The notes under the pieces: model-generated
What the model was told of the DNA's origin: nothing
What the model saw: the letters and a program-made list of their open reading frames with translations, nothing else
Database searches by the model: none
Translations under genes and position numbers: made by a program
In this document: positions 26,011 through 35,506 of the stretch, piece after piece
Layout of the letters: each line of letters starts with the position of its first letter
How positions within the stretch are numbered: the first letter of the stretch is position 1
Source of the DNA: Pectobacterium fontis
Lineage (GTDB): Bacteria > Pseudomonadota > Gammaproteobacteria > Enterobacterales > Enterobacteriaceae
Length of the DNA stretch: 51,599 bases
Direction: 5' to 3'
Assembly: GCF_000803215.1 (NCBI RefSeq)
Contig: NZ_JSXC01000060.1
Coordinates: 1-51,599, forward strand

Positions 26011-27288
26011 ATGCAACTCGTTATGAGTCTTATCGGCATGATTGTTCTGATGTTATTCGCGGTTATGTTATCCAGTAACCGTAAAGCCATCAGATTGCGC
26101 ACCGTCGTGGGTGCTTTCATTCTTCAGATCGGTATCGGTGCCTTGGTGCTGTATGTACCAATAGGGCGCGCCATTCTGGAGGGCATGTCGAACGGGGTGT
26201 CAAACGTTATTAACTACGGAAATCAAGGTGTTTCCTTCATGTTTGGCGGTCTGGCCTCCGATAAAATGTTCGAAATATTTGGCGGTGGCGGGTTTGTTTT
26301 CGCACTCCGCGTATTGCCGATTATCGTGTTCTTCTCTTCCCTTATCGCCGTGCTCTACTATATGGGCATCATGCAGATTGTCATCAAAGTACTCGGTGGT
26401 GGATTGCAGAAACTGTTGGGAACCTCCCGTACGGAATCACTCTCGGCAACGGCCAACATCTTTGTCGGCCAAACGGAAGCGCCGCTGGTAGTGCGTCCCT
26501 ACATCGCCAATATGACGCAGTCAGAGCTGTTTGCGGTGATGTGTTGCGGGCTGGCGTCGATTGCGGGCGCCGTCATGGCGGGCTATGCCCAGATGGGCGT
26601 GTCGTTGGAGTATCTGATTGCGGCCTCCTTCATGTCGGCACCGGGTGGGTTATTGTTTGCCAAGCTGATGGTGCCGGAAACGGAAAAAACCCACGACCAT
26701 GACGAGATGGTCGGGTTTGTCGATGAAGAAGATCGTCCGGTTAACCTCATCGATGCGGCGGCGAGCGGCGCGGCGTCCGGTTTGCAACTGGCGCTGAATG
26801 TGGGGGCGATGCTGTTGGCGTTTATCGCCCTGATCGCCGTGCTGAACGGTATTCTTGGTGGTATCGGTGGCTGGTTTGACTATCCGCAGCTATCGCTGGA
26901 GCTGATTCTTGGCTGGTGCTTTGCGCCCGTTGCGTTCCTGATTGGTATCCCATGGAGCGAAGCCGCCGTTGCCGGTTCGTTCATTGGGCAGAAGCTGATC
27001 GTTAACGAGTTCGTGGCTTACATGAACTTCAGTCAATATCTGAAAGCGGATGACGTGGTACAGGCGGCGGGGTTGCAAGTGCTGTCAGATCATACCAAAG
27101 CTGTGATTTCGTTCGCGTTATGCGGCTTTGCTAACCTGTCGTCTATTGCTATTCTTATTGGAGGATTGGGCAGTATGGCGCCAACTCGGCGTCAGGATAT
27201 TGCCCGCTTGGGTTTGAAAACGGTCGTGGCAGGTACGCTTTCTAACCTGATGAGCGCCTGTATCGCAGGGTTCTTTTTGGCGCTGTAG
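26011..27288 (+). CDS. NupC-family nucleoside:cation symporter
   Basis: A 425-residue concentrative nucleoside transporter. Family blocks are IGRAILEGMSNGVSNVINYG, GGGGFVFALRVLPIIVFFSS, SATANIFVGQTEAPLVVRPY (substrate-binding), SAPGGLLFAKLM and SDHTKAVISFALCGFANLSS. About ten membrane segments span the inner membrane. The ATG at 26011 with AGGGA upstream is chosen; an in-frame start at 25975 adds a non-hydrophobic leader. Members include NupC, NupX (YeiJ) and YeiM; I cannot tell which this equals, so no symbol is given. The CRP site upstream suggests catabolite control. It stands alone, followed by a hairpin (27339-27360) without a U-run. Confidence 0.9.
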   Translation: MQLVMSLIGMIVLMLFAVMLSSNRKAIRLRTVVGAFILQIGIGALVLYVPIGRAILEGMSNGVSNVINYGNQGVSFMFGGLASDKMFEIFGGGGFVFALRVLPIIVFFSSLIAVLYYMGIMQIVIKVLGGGLQKLLGTSRTESLSATANIFVGQTEAPLVVRPYIANMTQSELFAVMCCGLASIAGAVMAGYAQMGVSLEYLIAASFMSAPGGLLFAKLMVPETEKTHDHDEMVGFVDEEDRPVNLIDAAASGAASGLQLALNVGAMLLAFIALIAVLNGILGGIGGWFDYPQLSLELILGWCFAPVAFLIGIPWSEAAVAGSFIGQKLIVNEFVAYMNFSQYLKADDVVQAAGLQVLSDHTKAVISFALCGFANLSSIAILIGGLGSMAPTRRQDIARLGLKTVVAGTLSNLMSACIAGFFLAL

Positions 27289-27452
27289 GGCTTTCGAACG
27301 TTGTAATGCAATCCGGCATTTCTTGCCGCCGCGAGATGATGGGCGATGAACGTCGCCCATTGTTCGTTTAAACCACTTTATGAAGGGATTAGGCGTAGTC
27401 TACGCGGCGTTTACTGAATGCGGGTGCCATTTGCTTGCCTGAGTGGAGTAAC

Positions 27453-28169
27453 ATGCTTTCTGCTTTTATTGACGATGTTGAATGGATTACATTTCCTCGC
27501 GCAACGGACGGTGCCGCCTACCCAGGTATGACTGCTCGCTGCCATTTCCATTTATCTGCTTATGACGACGCGCTTTTTACCGAGGCGAATATTCCTTTTC
27601 CTGATGCCTTGACGCGTGCCGTCCCGAAGCGGCGCGCCGAGTTTCTCGCTGGGCGCTATCTTGCCAGAGATGTGTTGAATAAACTGGGCCATCGCGATTT
27701 TGTGCTGTGTAGTGCGCAAGATCGCTCTCCGCAGTGGCCAGAAAACATTGCTGGCTCGCTAAGTCACAACCAAGACAGTGTTCTCTGTGCCGCACATTGG
27801 CGCAGTGATGAGGTGTCGGGCGTTGGCGTTGATATTGAAGGGTTTATCTCTGATGAGCGCGCAAAATCGTTGTGGCCTGGCATTATTGGCGACGAAGAGT
27901 TCCTGTGGTTTCAGGGGCGGGAGGAGTCGTTCTGCTGTTTGTTGACGATAAGCTTTTCTGCCAAAGAGAGCTTGTTTAAAGCGCTTTACCCGCAGGTGCG
28001 GCACTACTTTGATTTTCTGGATGCCAGACTGGTGGCGCTGAATATCACTAAACGTGAGTTTGAACTGGAACTTCTCACCGATCTGACACCGACGTTTTAC
28101 GCCGGACGCCGCTTTAAAGGCGCATATCTGCTGAGAGAGTACGACGTCACCACCTTTATCTGCTGCTAA
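27453..28169 (+). CDS. entD: Phosphopantetheinyl transferase of the siderophore cluster (EntD type)
   Basis: A 238-residue Sfp/EntD-type enzyme that moves the phosphopantetheine arm of CoA onto the carrier-protein serines of EntB and the NRPSs. Motifs in order are RRAEFLAGRYLARDVL, WPENIAGSLSHNQD, the Mg-binding GVGVDIEGF (D127, E129) and FSAKESLFKALYPQV (K171, E172). The ATG at 27453 has GGAG just upstream; a TTG at 27435 is less likely. It reads toward the receptor gene, with a shared bidirectional terminator between them. It may be transcribed separately; I see no Fur box directly upstream. Its presence at this locus supports a functional siderophore pathway. Confidence 0.92.
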   Translation: MLSAFIDDVEWITFPRATDGAAYPGMTARCHFHLSAYDDALFTEANIPFPDALTRAVPKRRAEFLAGRYLARDVLNKLGHRDFVLCSAQDRSPQWPENIAGSLSHNQDSVLCAAHWRSDEVSGVGVDIEGFISDERAKSLWPGIIGDEEFLWFQGREESFCCLLTISFSAKESLFKALYPQVRHYFDFLDARLVALNITKREFELELLTDLTPTFYAGRRFKGAYLLREYDVTTFICC

Positions 28170-28172
28170 AAA

Positions 28173-28191
28173 AGCCCGCGAATCGCGGGCT
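28173..28191. terminator. Bidirectional terminator between entD and the TonB receptor gene
   Basis: AGCCCGCG (28173-28180) and CGCGGGCT (28184-28191) pair perfectly around AAT. The A-run just before it (28168-28173) becomes a U-run for the minus-strand receptor transcript, so it should terminate the receptor gene and can also stop entD transcription. Confidence 0.8.
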
Positions 28192-28212
28192 ATTCCATCA
28201 CGTTTATCGGCA

Positions 28213-30159
28213 TCAGAACTTATAGCTCACGCCGCCGTACACCGTCCGTCCAGACAGGAAATAGTCGTTGTCGGTGGCAACGTAGTCGCGTTTTTCGTTA
28301 GTCAGGTTAGTGACGCCCAGTTTCAGGTCTACGTTTTTAACTGGCGTATAGGTCGCACCGATATCCACGGTGTTGAAGCCTCGGGTTCTAAGTAATTCCC
28401 TATCGCGCAGATATTGGTTACTGGTGTACTGGTAGGACACATAGGTCGAGAGATTATCCAGCGCCTGCCAGTTCAATTGCGTATTAACCGTATTTTTCGG
28501 CGTTTGCTTCAGGCGTTTTCTGGTGGTGCGGTCTTCGGCATCGACGATGGTCCAGTTGGTAGTCCAGTTCAGGTCATCAGTCAGATCGACCCAGAATGAG
28601 GTTTCAATTCCCTGCACCCGAGCTTTATTCACGTTTTCGTAGGTTCGAGTTAGCGAATTGGTTTGGATCATATCCTTGATGTCATTATCAAATAATGTGA
28701 CGCCCGCACCAAATCGTTCAGCTTCATACGCGGTGCCTAACTCGTAACTGATGGCTGTCTCTGGCTTCAGGTCGGGGTTCCCGAGAAGAAAGCATCTGCC
28801 CTGACAGGAGGCTAAAGCATAACCTTTGACCGATTGTGACAGTGTTGGTGCCTTATATGCTTTGCTAACACCGCCTTTTATCACCCAGTTATCGGTCAAA
28901 CTATAGGTTGCATAGGCTCGCGGGCTAAATTCTGTGCCGTAGACTTCATGCTGGTCGACACGGCCTGCGAAGGTTAATGCCAGATCGCCAAGTTTGAATT
29001 CGTCCTGTAAGAAAAGTGCGCCCTGGCTGACATCAATCCCACCATTTTGTAGGTACATGCTATGTTTTAATGATGTCAGCAGATATTCACCGCCGCCTGT
29101 CAGCAGGTGATCGCCTAAATAGCCAGAAACCTGGCCGTCGATAGTGTGGTTATCCTGACTGATATCTGCTCTGCCGCCTTTTAGCTCAGAGTTATCTATG
29201 AGGTTGACGTTTTCATAGTAGTAACGCAGTCGTGTATCGACATTTTCCCAACTGCCATTATGCGTCAAGCCAAGTCCTAAACGATCCAATTTCTGTATAT
29301 TACGTCTTGCTACATTACTCGCATTCCAATATACGTCGCGATCATCTTTGACATAGGTAGCATCAAAATCCAGACTCTGTTTTTCATCAATCAGCCAGGT
29401 TAAGTTCCCTAGCAGATTCGTATTTTCACGTTCTTCTCGCGCATCTGTATTGGGGTTTTTCGATAGCTCAGTACGCCAGGCATCACGTTTTCCGCCATCA
29501 ATAATCAGGCTGCCTAGCAGCGTGTTTTCTATCAATGGACCGCTGACATAGCCGCTTAGGCGATTGTGGTCGCCACCCGACCCTTCGGTGGGTGCTTCAA
29601 AGTTATAGCCGATCTCACCCGTTGCTTTTTCCCCCGGCTGGCGCAGAATCACGTTTACGACACCGCCCAGTGCGTCGGCTCCGTAGAGGGAAGACATCGG
29701 GCCACGAATTACCTCAATGCGATCGATGGCGGAAACGGGGAGGGAAGTCAGATCAAAATCGTTGGCGTAATCGGTGGTTAATGCTTCGCGTGAGTTAACC
29801 CGACGACCGTTGATCAGCAACAAGGTGTAGTCTGCCCGCATCCCACGAATTTTGATCTCGTTGCGGCCATAGGTGGATGACGGATTAATGTTAATGCCCG
29901 GCAGCTTTTTCACCGCGTCGGAAACGTTATTCACCGACATCTTTTCCAGTTCGGCGCGAGTGATGACCGACACGCTGGCGGGGGCGCTCAACGTGGTGTG
30001 TTTTGTCTGGGTTGCCGTTACGACGATTTTTTCATCTGTCGCGTTTTCTGCCTGTGCGATGGCGGGCAGAGCCAGTAACCCGGCCACCAGCAGGGCGCTA
30101 TACACCTTGCTGTGTGGGAAATGATGATGTGAAAAACGACTTTCTGGTTTTAGCTGCAT
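28213..30159 (-). CDS. TonB-dependent catecholate siderophore receptor
   Basis: A 648-residue outer-membrane receptor. The signal peptide runs to about residue 34 (ALLVAGLLALPAIAQA, then mature ENATDE). The TonB box is in EKIVVTATQTK. The plug domain has SVSVITRAELEKMSVNNVSD, IKIRGMRADYTLLLINGRRV and the family motif IEVIRGPMSSLYGADALGGV. A 22-strand barrel ends with the aromatic YGGVSYKF. Length is close to the CirA type (about 660) rather than FepA (about 745). A disulfide pair in ASCQGRCFLLGNPDLKPE may mark an extracellular loop. I choose the start at 30159 over 30195 because the signal peptide is then normal. It lies 73 bp after the MFS gene, probably in the same Fur-regulated unit, and most likely imports the ferric product of this cluster. 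Confidence 0.9.
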   Translation of the reverse strand: MQLKPESRFSHHHFPHSKVYSALLVAGLLALPAIAQAENATDEKIVVTATQTKHTTLSAPASVSVITRAELEKMSVNNVSDAVKKLPGININPSSTYGRNEIKIRGMRADYTLLLINGRRVNSREALTTDYANDFDLTSLPVSAIDRIEVIRGPMSSLYGADALGGVVNVILRQPGEKATGEIGYNFEAPTEGSGGDHNRLSGYVSGPLIENTLLGSLIIDGGKRDAWRTELSKNPNTDAREERENTNLLGNLTWLIDEKQSLDFDATYVKDDRDVYWNASNVARRNIQKLDRLGLGLTHNGSWENVDTRLRYYYENVNLIDNSELKGGRADISQDNHTIDGQVSGYLGDHLLTGGGEYLLTSLKHSMYLQNGGIDVSQGALFLQDEFKLGDLALTFAGRVDQHEVYGTEFSPRAYATYSLTDNWVIKGGVSKAYKAPTLSQSVKGYALASCQGRCFLLGNPDLKPETAISYELGTAYEAERFGAGVTLFDNDIKDMIQTNSLTRTYENVNKARVQGIETSFWVDLTDDLNWTTNWTIVDAEDRTTRKRLKQTPKNTVNTQLNWQALDNLSTYVSYQYTSNQYLRDRELLRTRGFNTVDIGATYTPVKNVDLKLGVTNLTNEKRDYVATDNDYFLSGRTVYGGVSYKF

Positions 30160-30231
30160 GTTAAAGACCCCATCAAAGTGTAAAAAAAATCTCATAAATA
30201 ACGTGCGGTGCTACGTGTATTGCTCGGTTTA

Positions 30232-31470
30232 TTACGCTGTCGCATGTACCGTTTTGCGTGCCGCCAGTTGCGTAATCAGGCGTATTGTCAATAGCATGGC
30301 GGCCAGCGCAAATACGGCGCTGGCGAGGGCAAGCTGCGAGAATCCGTCAATTTTTCCCTCTGCGGAGGTACTCAGATAAGCGGCAGAGGCAATGCTGGCT
30401 AGCCCTGATGCTACGTTGGCCGCTGTTCCCTGATAGGACATAAACGCGGCGCGCTGATGCGGCAGCGGAATCCCGGCGGTAATCGCCAGCGTGCTGCTGG
30501 AGCGTGCCGCGCTCAGCGCCATGAACAGGGTGAACACCAGATACAGGGAAAGTGAAACGGGTAAAACGAAACCGCAGAGAATAACGACGGCCAGTAGCAG
30601 CGTCGTGACCACGATCGTCCGGCTGGCGTATCCCCGATCCAGCAGCCTACCGCACAGTTGCATGGTCAGCATGCTGGCCAGGCCGCCGCTGAGGTAGAGC
30701 AGGGAAATGTCATCCCGAGGAAAAGCCAGATTGAACTGAAAGTAGTTGGAAAAATGGGGAATAAGCAGGAAATGCCCGAACATCTGTAATGACACCACGG
30801 TCAGCCCCAGCAGGAAAAGCGGGGAGGCCAGCAGCTCATATAATACTGACGCGGGTGCGTTGCTCGGGGAGGTGCCTTGCTCAATCCGCTGCGTCGGCGG
30901 CATGGAAGGAAAAAGCCACAGCACTAACAGCACCAGCAGCAGGCCGCCGAGGCCGAAAATATAAAACGGGGCTTGCCAGTTAATACGGTGAGCCAGTTCC
31001 AGCGAGAGCGGCATGATGATAATGGCCGCGAGTGAAAAACTCATACCGACATAGGCTAACTGCTTGCCGCGTTCGTTGGCTGGCACAATATCGACCACCG
31101 CCGCCATCAATACACCGGATGCCGGGCCGGCAACGCAGCCTGCCAGAACAAACAGCAGCAAAAGATGGGTTTGGCTGGTAGCAAACATGCAGGCTGCCGT
31201 CAGGCCGAAGCGCAGCGTCAGTAGGACGATGAGTGCATGTTTGCGGTTAAATCTGTCCAGATAGGGGGCGGCGAGGAAGCCGACGATGGCAGAGGCAAAC
31301 GTAGCCCCACCGCTAATGTAGCCGATGTTTTTGGCATCCATCGACAGGGCGCTGATGAAATCGGGGCCGAGCGGCATCACCATCATCAGGCTACCGAGGG
31401 AAAGCATGTTGATGAGCAACGCCAAATGCACAACGGATCGGGTGTGCTGGCGATACATGCTTTCATCCAT
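30232..31470 (-). CDS. MFS transporter, probable siderophore exporter
   Basis: A 412-residue major facilitator protein with about 12 hydrophobic helices. The loop 2-3 motif is present as PYLDRFNRKHALIVLLTLRF, together with GCVAGPASGVLMAAVVDIVP and ANERGKQLAYVGMSFSLAA, as in drug:H+ antiporter-1 type exporters. The start at 31470 is chosen; a GTG at 31491 lacks a ribosome binding site. The gene is divergent from entC and shares its Fur-box-containing promoter region, with the TonB receptor gene downstream. By analogy with EntS and similar exporters the likely role is secretion of the iron-free siderophore across the inner membrane, though it is not an obvious EntS orthologue. Confidence 0.82.
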   Translation of the reverse strand: MDESMYRQHTRSVVHLALLINMLSLGSLMMVMPLGPDFISALSMDAKNIGYISGGATFASAIVGFLAAPYLDRFNRKHALIVLLTLRFGLTAACMFATSQTHLLLLFVLAGCVAGPASGVLMAAVVDIVPANERGKQLAYVGMSFSLAAIIIMPLSLELAHRINWQAPFYIFGLGGLLLVLLVLWLFPSMPPTQRIEQGTSPSNAPASVLYELLASPLFLLGLTVVSLQMFGHFLLIPHFSNYFQFNLAFPRDDISLLYLSGGLASMLTMQLCGRLLDRGYASRTIVVTTLLLAVVILCGFVLPVSLSLYLVFTLFMALSAARSSSTLAITAGIPLPHQRAAFMSYQGTAANVASGLASIASAAYLSTSAEGKIDGFSQLALASAVFALAAMLLTIRLITQLAARKTVHATA

Positions 31471-31545
31471 GACAGGCTCACATTTAGACACAGTTAGTAA
31501 AATATTCGCGCAGTCTAGCGCAGCTTAATTTCGCTGACAATAAAT

Positions 31546-31564
31546 GATAAGTATTTTCATTATC
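31546..31564 (-). promoter_or_regulatory. Fur box for the MFS/receptor unit
   Basis: GATAAGTATTTTCATTATC matches the 19-bp Fur consensus GATAATGATAATCATTATC at 15 of 19 positions by my count. It lies upstream of the MFS transporter start, so iron-Fur repression of exporter and receptor is expected. Confidence 0.75.
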
Positions 31565-31747
31565 ATCTGTGATGTGAGTTTTATAATCAATACATTCCTA
31601 TTGCTAATCATTAAGGGTTGTGGGAGATGAACAATAAAATTGATTAACATCAATATAACCCCTAATAAGTGGGCGTGAATCCCTATTTTGTGGAAGCATT
31701 GACCGAACACGTTACTTCAGTGTAATTTAACTGCGCTTAATATAAAT

Positions 31748-31766
31748 GATAATGATTTTAATAATC
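31748..31766 (+). promoter_or_regulatory. Fur box for the siderophore biosynthetic operon
   Basis: GATAATGATTTTAATAATC matches the Fur consensus at 15 of 19 positions by my count and is extended by a following ATT to the palindrome AATGAT...ATCATT. It is 36 bp upstream of the entC start, overlapping the expected promoter. Confidence 0.8.
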
Positions 31767-31801
31767 ATTGGTATTTAATTTGCAGGCACAGGAGTTGTCT
31801 T

Positions 31802-32998
31802 GTGGATACACTGATTACAGAAGCTGAAACATTTAGCGGGCTAACTTATTCTGAGCAGACCGCTTTTTTATACGCATCGGAACACCGTAGCCTGTCTACT
31901 TCCGGCTTATTTGAACGTATTTCGTCCCCGGCTTGTGCTTCTGGCTCGCACGATGACAGGCTAAGCCCTGCAATCGCGCAGGCATTTCAGCGGGCGCGTC
32001 AGGCAGGGCAGTCGCTGCCGATTGTGGTGGGGGCCATCCCCTTTGATACCACGCAACCCTCGAGTCTCTATATCCCTGATAGTTATACCGTTACGAGCAA
32101 AGCTGAACTGCTCAGCCGTGCCCGTAAGCAGGCGGCAGCGGCACCCGGCGCATTAACGCTGAACAGTGTCCCAAACGAAGGCCAGTTTAAGTCCATCGTG
32201 GCGCAAGCCGTTGCACGCTTCCGTCGTGGTGAACTGAGCAAAGCGGTCCTGTCACGTATTTTGGACATTGAGCTGGCAGGCCCTGTTAAGGCGCAAACGA
32301 TCCTCAACAACCTGATGGTGCAGAACGCCGGGGGCTATCACTTCTCGCTGCCGTTGCCGGATGGTTCCGTCTTGCTTGGCGCCAGCCCGGAACTGCTGTT
32401 GCGCAAGCAGGGAAACGTCATTGTTTCGAACCCGTTAGCGGGTTCGGCGCGACGGATGAAGGATGAACAACTGGATTACCTGAACAGTCAGCGCTTGCTG
32501 AATTCCGGTAAAGACAAACACGAGCACAAGCTGGTGGTTGACGACGTTCGCCAACGCCTGATGCCGCTGTGCTCATCGTTAACGATTCCGCCTGCCCCCA
32601 CGCTGATGAGCACGGCCTCCATGTGGCACTTGTCTACCGCCATTAGCGGCGAATTGGCAAACCCGGAGATGACGGCGCTTCAGGTCGCCTGTCAGCTTCA
32701 CCCCACTCCCGCACTGTGCGGTTTCCCTACGCAGGCGGCGCGCCAACTGATCGCCGAACTGGAACCGCACGATCGCGGCGTATTCAGCGGCATTGTCGGA
32801 TGGTGTGATGCTAACGGCGATGGTGAATGGGCTATCGCCATTCGCTGCGGCACCATCAAAAACAACAGCGTCCGTCTGTTTGCTGGCGCGGGCATTGTGG
32901 AGGCGTCCGTCCCTGAGGATGAATGGGCCGAAACTGCCGCTAAATTCAACACGATGTTGAATGCGTTTGGGCTTAACTCGGGTGTGGATGGACTATGA
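31802..32998 (+). CDS. entC: Isochorismate synthase (siderophore-type)
   Basis: A 398-residue chorismate-utilising enzyme (EntC/DhbC/AmoC type) converting chorismate to isochorismate, the first step to 2,3-dihydroxybenzoate. Family parts are [76 protein letters not shown] and the C-terminal [20 protein letters not shown] and GVFSGIVGW. It starts with GTG at 31802, with GGAG at 31791-31794. It is the first gene of the operon and overlaps the next gene by ATGA. MenF/salicylate-type synthases are excluded by the neighbouring entE, entB and entA genes. Confidence 0.95.
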   Translation: MDTLITEAETFSGLTYSEQTAFLYASEHRSLSTSGLFERISSPACASGSHDDRLSPAIAQAFQRARQAGQSLPIVVGAIPFDTTQPSSLYIPDSYTVTSKAELLSRARKQAAAAPGALTLNSVPNEGQFKSIVAQAVARFRRGELSKAVLSRILDIELAGPVKAQTILNNLMVQNAGGYHFSLPLPDGSVLLGASPELLLRKQGNVIVSNPLAGSARRMKDEQLDYLNSQRLLNSGKDKHEHKLVVDDVRQRLMPLCSSLTIPPAPTLMSTASMWHLSTAISGELANPEMTALQVACQLHPTPALCGFPTQAARQLIAELEPHDRGVFSGIVGWCDANGDGEWAIAIRCGTIKNNSVRLFAGAGIVEASVPEDEWAETAAKFNTMLNAFGLNSGVDGL

Positions 32999-34620
32999 GT
33001 ATTGAATTTACGCCCTGGCCAGAGGAACTGGCGCAGCGTTATCGTGATAAAGGGTACTGGGTTGGTCTGCCGCTAACGGATGCCTGGGAGCGTCATCTGA
33101 CAACGCAGCCCGATGCCGTGGCGGTGGTGTGCGGTGAACGTCAGTGGAGCTATCGTGAGCTGGATCGGCAGTCTTCCGCGTTGGCATCGCGCCTCACGGA
33201 AAGCGGCTTACGCTGCGGTGACACCGCGCTGGTGCAGTTGCCGAACGTAGCCGAGTTTTACCTGACCTTTTTTGCGCTGCTGAAAATGGGCGTCGCGCCG
33301 GTTAATGCGCTGTTCAGCCACAATAAGCTCGAACTGCTGTCCTATGCCACGCAGATTGAACCCCGCGTATTGATCGCCTCGGCTGAACACCCGCTGTTTG
33401 GCAACGGTGAGTTTCTGGATCGGCTACAGACACAGGTTCCTCGCCTGCAAACGGTGGTGATGCTCGGCGACAGCCCGCTGGGGCACAGCCTGTCAGACTG
33501 GCTACAGCCGAACCGGTCAGCTTGTCAGTATCAGCCTTCCGCGCCGGGGCAGGTTGCCTTCTTCCAGCTTTCTGGCGGCAGTACCGGCACGCCGAAACTG
33601 ATTCCCCGCACACATGACGATTACTACTACAGCGTGCGCCGCAGTGTGGAAATCTGTGCGCTGACGCCACAAACCCGCTACCTGTGCGCGTTACCTGCTC
33701 CCCATAACTTTCCGTTAAGTTCGCCCGGTTCACTCGGCGTGTTTTACGCCGGTGGACGCGTCGTGCTGGCACCCGATCCGGGTGCGATGACCTGCTTCCC
33801 GCTGATCGAACGCCATCAGATCGATATCACCTCACTGGTGCCGCCCGCTGCCGCACTGTGGCTTCAGGCCGCCGAACAGTTTGGCGGCGCGTTGCACAGT
33901 CTGAAGATTTTGCAGGTAGGCGGCGCGAAGCTGAGTGAAACCGTGGCCCGGCGTATTCCTGCGGTGCTCGGTTGTCAGTTGCAGCAGGTGCTTGGCATGG
34001 CGGAAGGGCTGGTGAACTACACCCGACTGGACGACAGCGATGAGCATATCTTCACCACGCAAGGCTGCCCGATGAGTCCAGACGATGAAGTGAAGGTGCT
34101 GGACATCGACGGCAATCCGGTGTCGAGAGGCGAAGCCGGGCTGCTGGCGACGCGCGGCCCGTATACCTTCCGTGGCTATTACCGCAGCCCGGAACACAAT
34201 GCCCGCGCCTTCGACAGTGACGGGTTCTATCACTCCGGCGATGTGGTGCAGATGACCGAGGACGGCTATTTGCGCGTGGTCGGTCGGGAAAAAGATCAGA
34301 TTAACCGCGGCGGTGAAAAGATTGCCGCCGAAGAGATCGAAAACCTGCTGCTCAAGCATGACGGCATTCTTCATGCCGCGCTGGTCTCCATGCCCGATCC
34401 GGTCATGGGCGAAAAGAGTTGCGCGTTTCTGGTCGTCAGCGATCCGGCGCTGAAAGCCATAACGTTAAGAAAATATCTCCGTAATCAGGGTATTGCAGAA
34501 TTCAAACTGCCGGACCGCTTCGAGATGATCGACACCCTGCCTGTCACTCCGGTCGGCAAGATCGATAAGAAATCACTTCGTCAGCGCATCCAGACCCAAC
34601 TTAGCATTCAAAATAAATAA
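32995..34620 (+). CDS. entE: 2,3-dihydroxybenzoate-AMP ligase
   Basis: A 541-residue stand-alone adenylating enzyme (EntE/DhbE/AmoE) that activates 2,3-dihydroxybenzoate with ATP and loads it on the aryl carrier domain of EntB. The P-loop-like [20 protein letters not shown], the aryl-acid pocket region [20 protein letters not shown] (Asn in place of Asp at the amino-group position, typical of aryl acid ligases), [16 protein letters not shown], and the hinge [20 protein letters not shown] are present. The C-terminal lysine lies in [14 protein letters not shown]. The ATG overlaps the entC stop by 4 bp, so the two are translationally coupled. Confidence 0.96.
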   Translation: MSIEFTPWPEELAQRYRDKGYWVGLPLTDAWERHLTTQPDAVAVVCGERQWSYRELDRQSSALASRLTESGLRCGDTALVQLPNVAEFYLTFFALLKMGVAPVNALFSHNKLELLSYATQIEPRVLIASAEHPLFGNGEFLDRLQTQVPRLQTVVMLGDSPLGHSLSDWLQPNRSACQYQPSAPGQVAFFQLSGGSTGTPKLIPRTHDDYYYSVRRSVEICALTPQTRYLCALPAPHNFPLSSPGSLGVFYAGGRVVLAPDPGAMTCFPLIERHQIDITSLVPPAAALWLQAAEQFGGALHSLKILQVGGAKLSETVARRIPAVLGCQLQQVLGMAEGLVNYTRLDDSDEHIFTTQGCPMSPDDEVKVLDIDGNPVSRGEAGLLATRGPYTFRGYYRSPEHNARAFDSDGFYHSGDVVQMTEDGYLRVVGREKDQINRGGEKIAAEEIENLLLKHDGILHAALVSMPDPVMGEKSCAFLVVSDPALKAITLRKYLRNQGIAEFKLPDRFEMIDTLPVTPVGKIDKKSLRQRIQTQLSIQNK

Positions 34621-34630
34621 GGATTTTGTG

Positions 34631-35506
34631 ATGGCAATCCCTTCTATTGCTTCTTATCCCCTGCCGCGCGCACAGGATTTCCCGGAAAACAAGGTGTCCT
34701 GGTCGTTTGAACCTCAACGCGCGGTGTTGCTGATTCACGACATGCAGGAGTATTTCGTGAATTTTTACGGCACGGATAGCCCACTGGTACAGCAACTGGT
34801 CGACAACATTGCGGCGCTACGAGCCTACTGCAAAGCGCAGGGGATTCCGGTGGTGTATACCGCACAGCCCAATGCCCAGAGCGCGGCCGACCGTGCGCTG
34901 CTAAACGACATGTGGGGCGCAGGGCTGAGTAATCACCCTGAGAAGCAGCGTGTCGTGAGCGCACTGGCACCGGATGAGCATGACACTGTGCTGGTGAAGT
35001 GGCGCTACAGCGCCTTCCACCGTTCGCCGCTGGAACCCATGATGAAAGAGATGGGCAAAGATCAACTGATCATTTGCGGCGTTTACGCGCACATCGGCTG
35101 CATGATTACCGCGACGGATGCTTTCATGCGCGACATCAAGCCCTTCCTGGTCGGCGATGCGGTAGCGGATTTTTCCCTTCAGGAACACCAAATGGCGCTG
35201 AAATATGTCGCGACGCGCGCCGGACGCGTTGTTAGTACGGCAGAACTCACAGGAGCAGAAATGGCACAGGCACTGACAAAACCAGAATTGAGAGCGCATC
35301 TGCTGACGTTGATCGACGAAGACGAAGATCAGTTCGACGAAGATGAAAACCTGATCGACTATGGTCTGGATTCGGTGCGCATGATGGCGCTGCTGACCGA
35401 ATGGCGCAATCAGGGCATCACGCTGAGTTTTGTCGATCTGGCGCGTAACCCCAGCCTGAATGCCTGGTGGGCGCTGATCGAAAAACAGCAGGGAGCCGCA
35501 TCATGA
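34631..35506 (+). CDS. entB: Isochorismatase with aryl carrier protein domain
   Basis: A 291-residue bifunctional protein. Residues 1-205 are the isochorismatase (AVLLIHDMQEYFVNFYG, VLVKWRYSAFHRSPL, ICGVYAHIGCMITATDAFMR), which yields 2,3-dihydro-2,3-dihydroxybenzoate. The C-terminal ~75 residues are an aryl carrier protein with the phosphopantetheine motif DYGLDSVRMM (S248), where dihydroxybenzoate is tethered. E. coli EntB has 285 residues with the serine at 245. The ATG at 34631 is preceded by AAGGA; a GTG lies one codon upstream. It overlaps the next NRPS gene by ATGA. Confidence 0.95.
   Translation: MAIPSIASYPLPRAQDFPENKVSWSFEPQRAVLLIHDMQEYFVNFYGTDSPLVQQLVDNIAALRAYCKAQGIPVVYTAQPNAQSAADRALLNDMWGAGLSNHPEKQRVVSALAPDEHDTVLVKWRYSAFHRSPLEPMMKEMGKDQLIICGVYAHIGCMITATDAFMRDIKPFLVGDAVADFSLQEHQMALKYVATRAGRVVSTAELTGAEMAQALTKPELRAHLLTLIDEDEDQFDEDENLIDYGLDSVRMMALLTEWRNQGITLSFVDLARNPSLNAWWALIEKQQGAAS

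Larger units (their letters stand above)
31471..31801. other. Divergent iron-regulated promoter region
   Basis: This 331-bp A+T-rich region separates the MFS/receptor unit (minus) from the biosynthetic operon (plus). It holds two Fur-box-like sequences (31546-31564 and 31748-31766), one near each start. I see no ORF in it. The left box is 76 bp upstream of the MFS start and the right box is 36 bp upstream of entC. Confidence 0.75.

Noticed and set aside
27339-27360. ATGGGCGA/TCGCCCAT hairpin after the nucleoside transporter as a terminator
   Set aside because: The stem is good but no U-run follows, so I did not list it as a terminator; it may still be a 3' stabilising hairpin.
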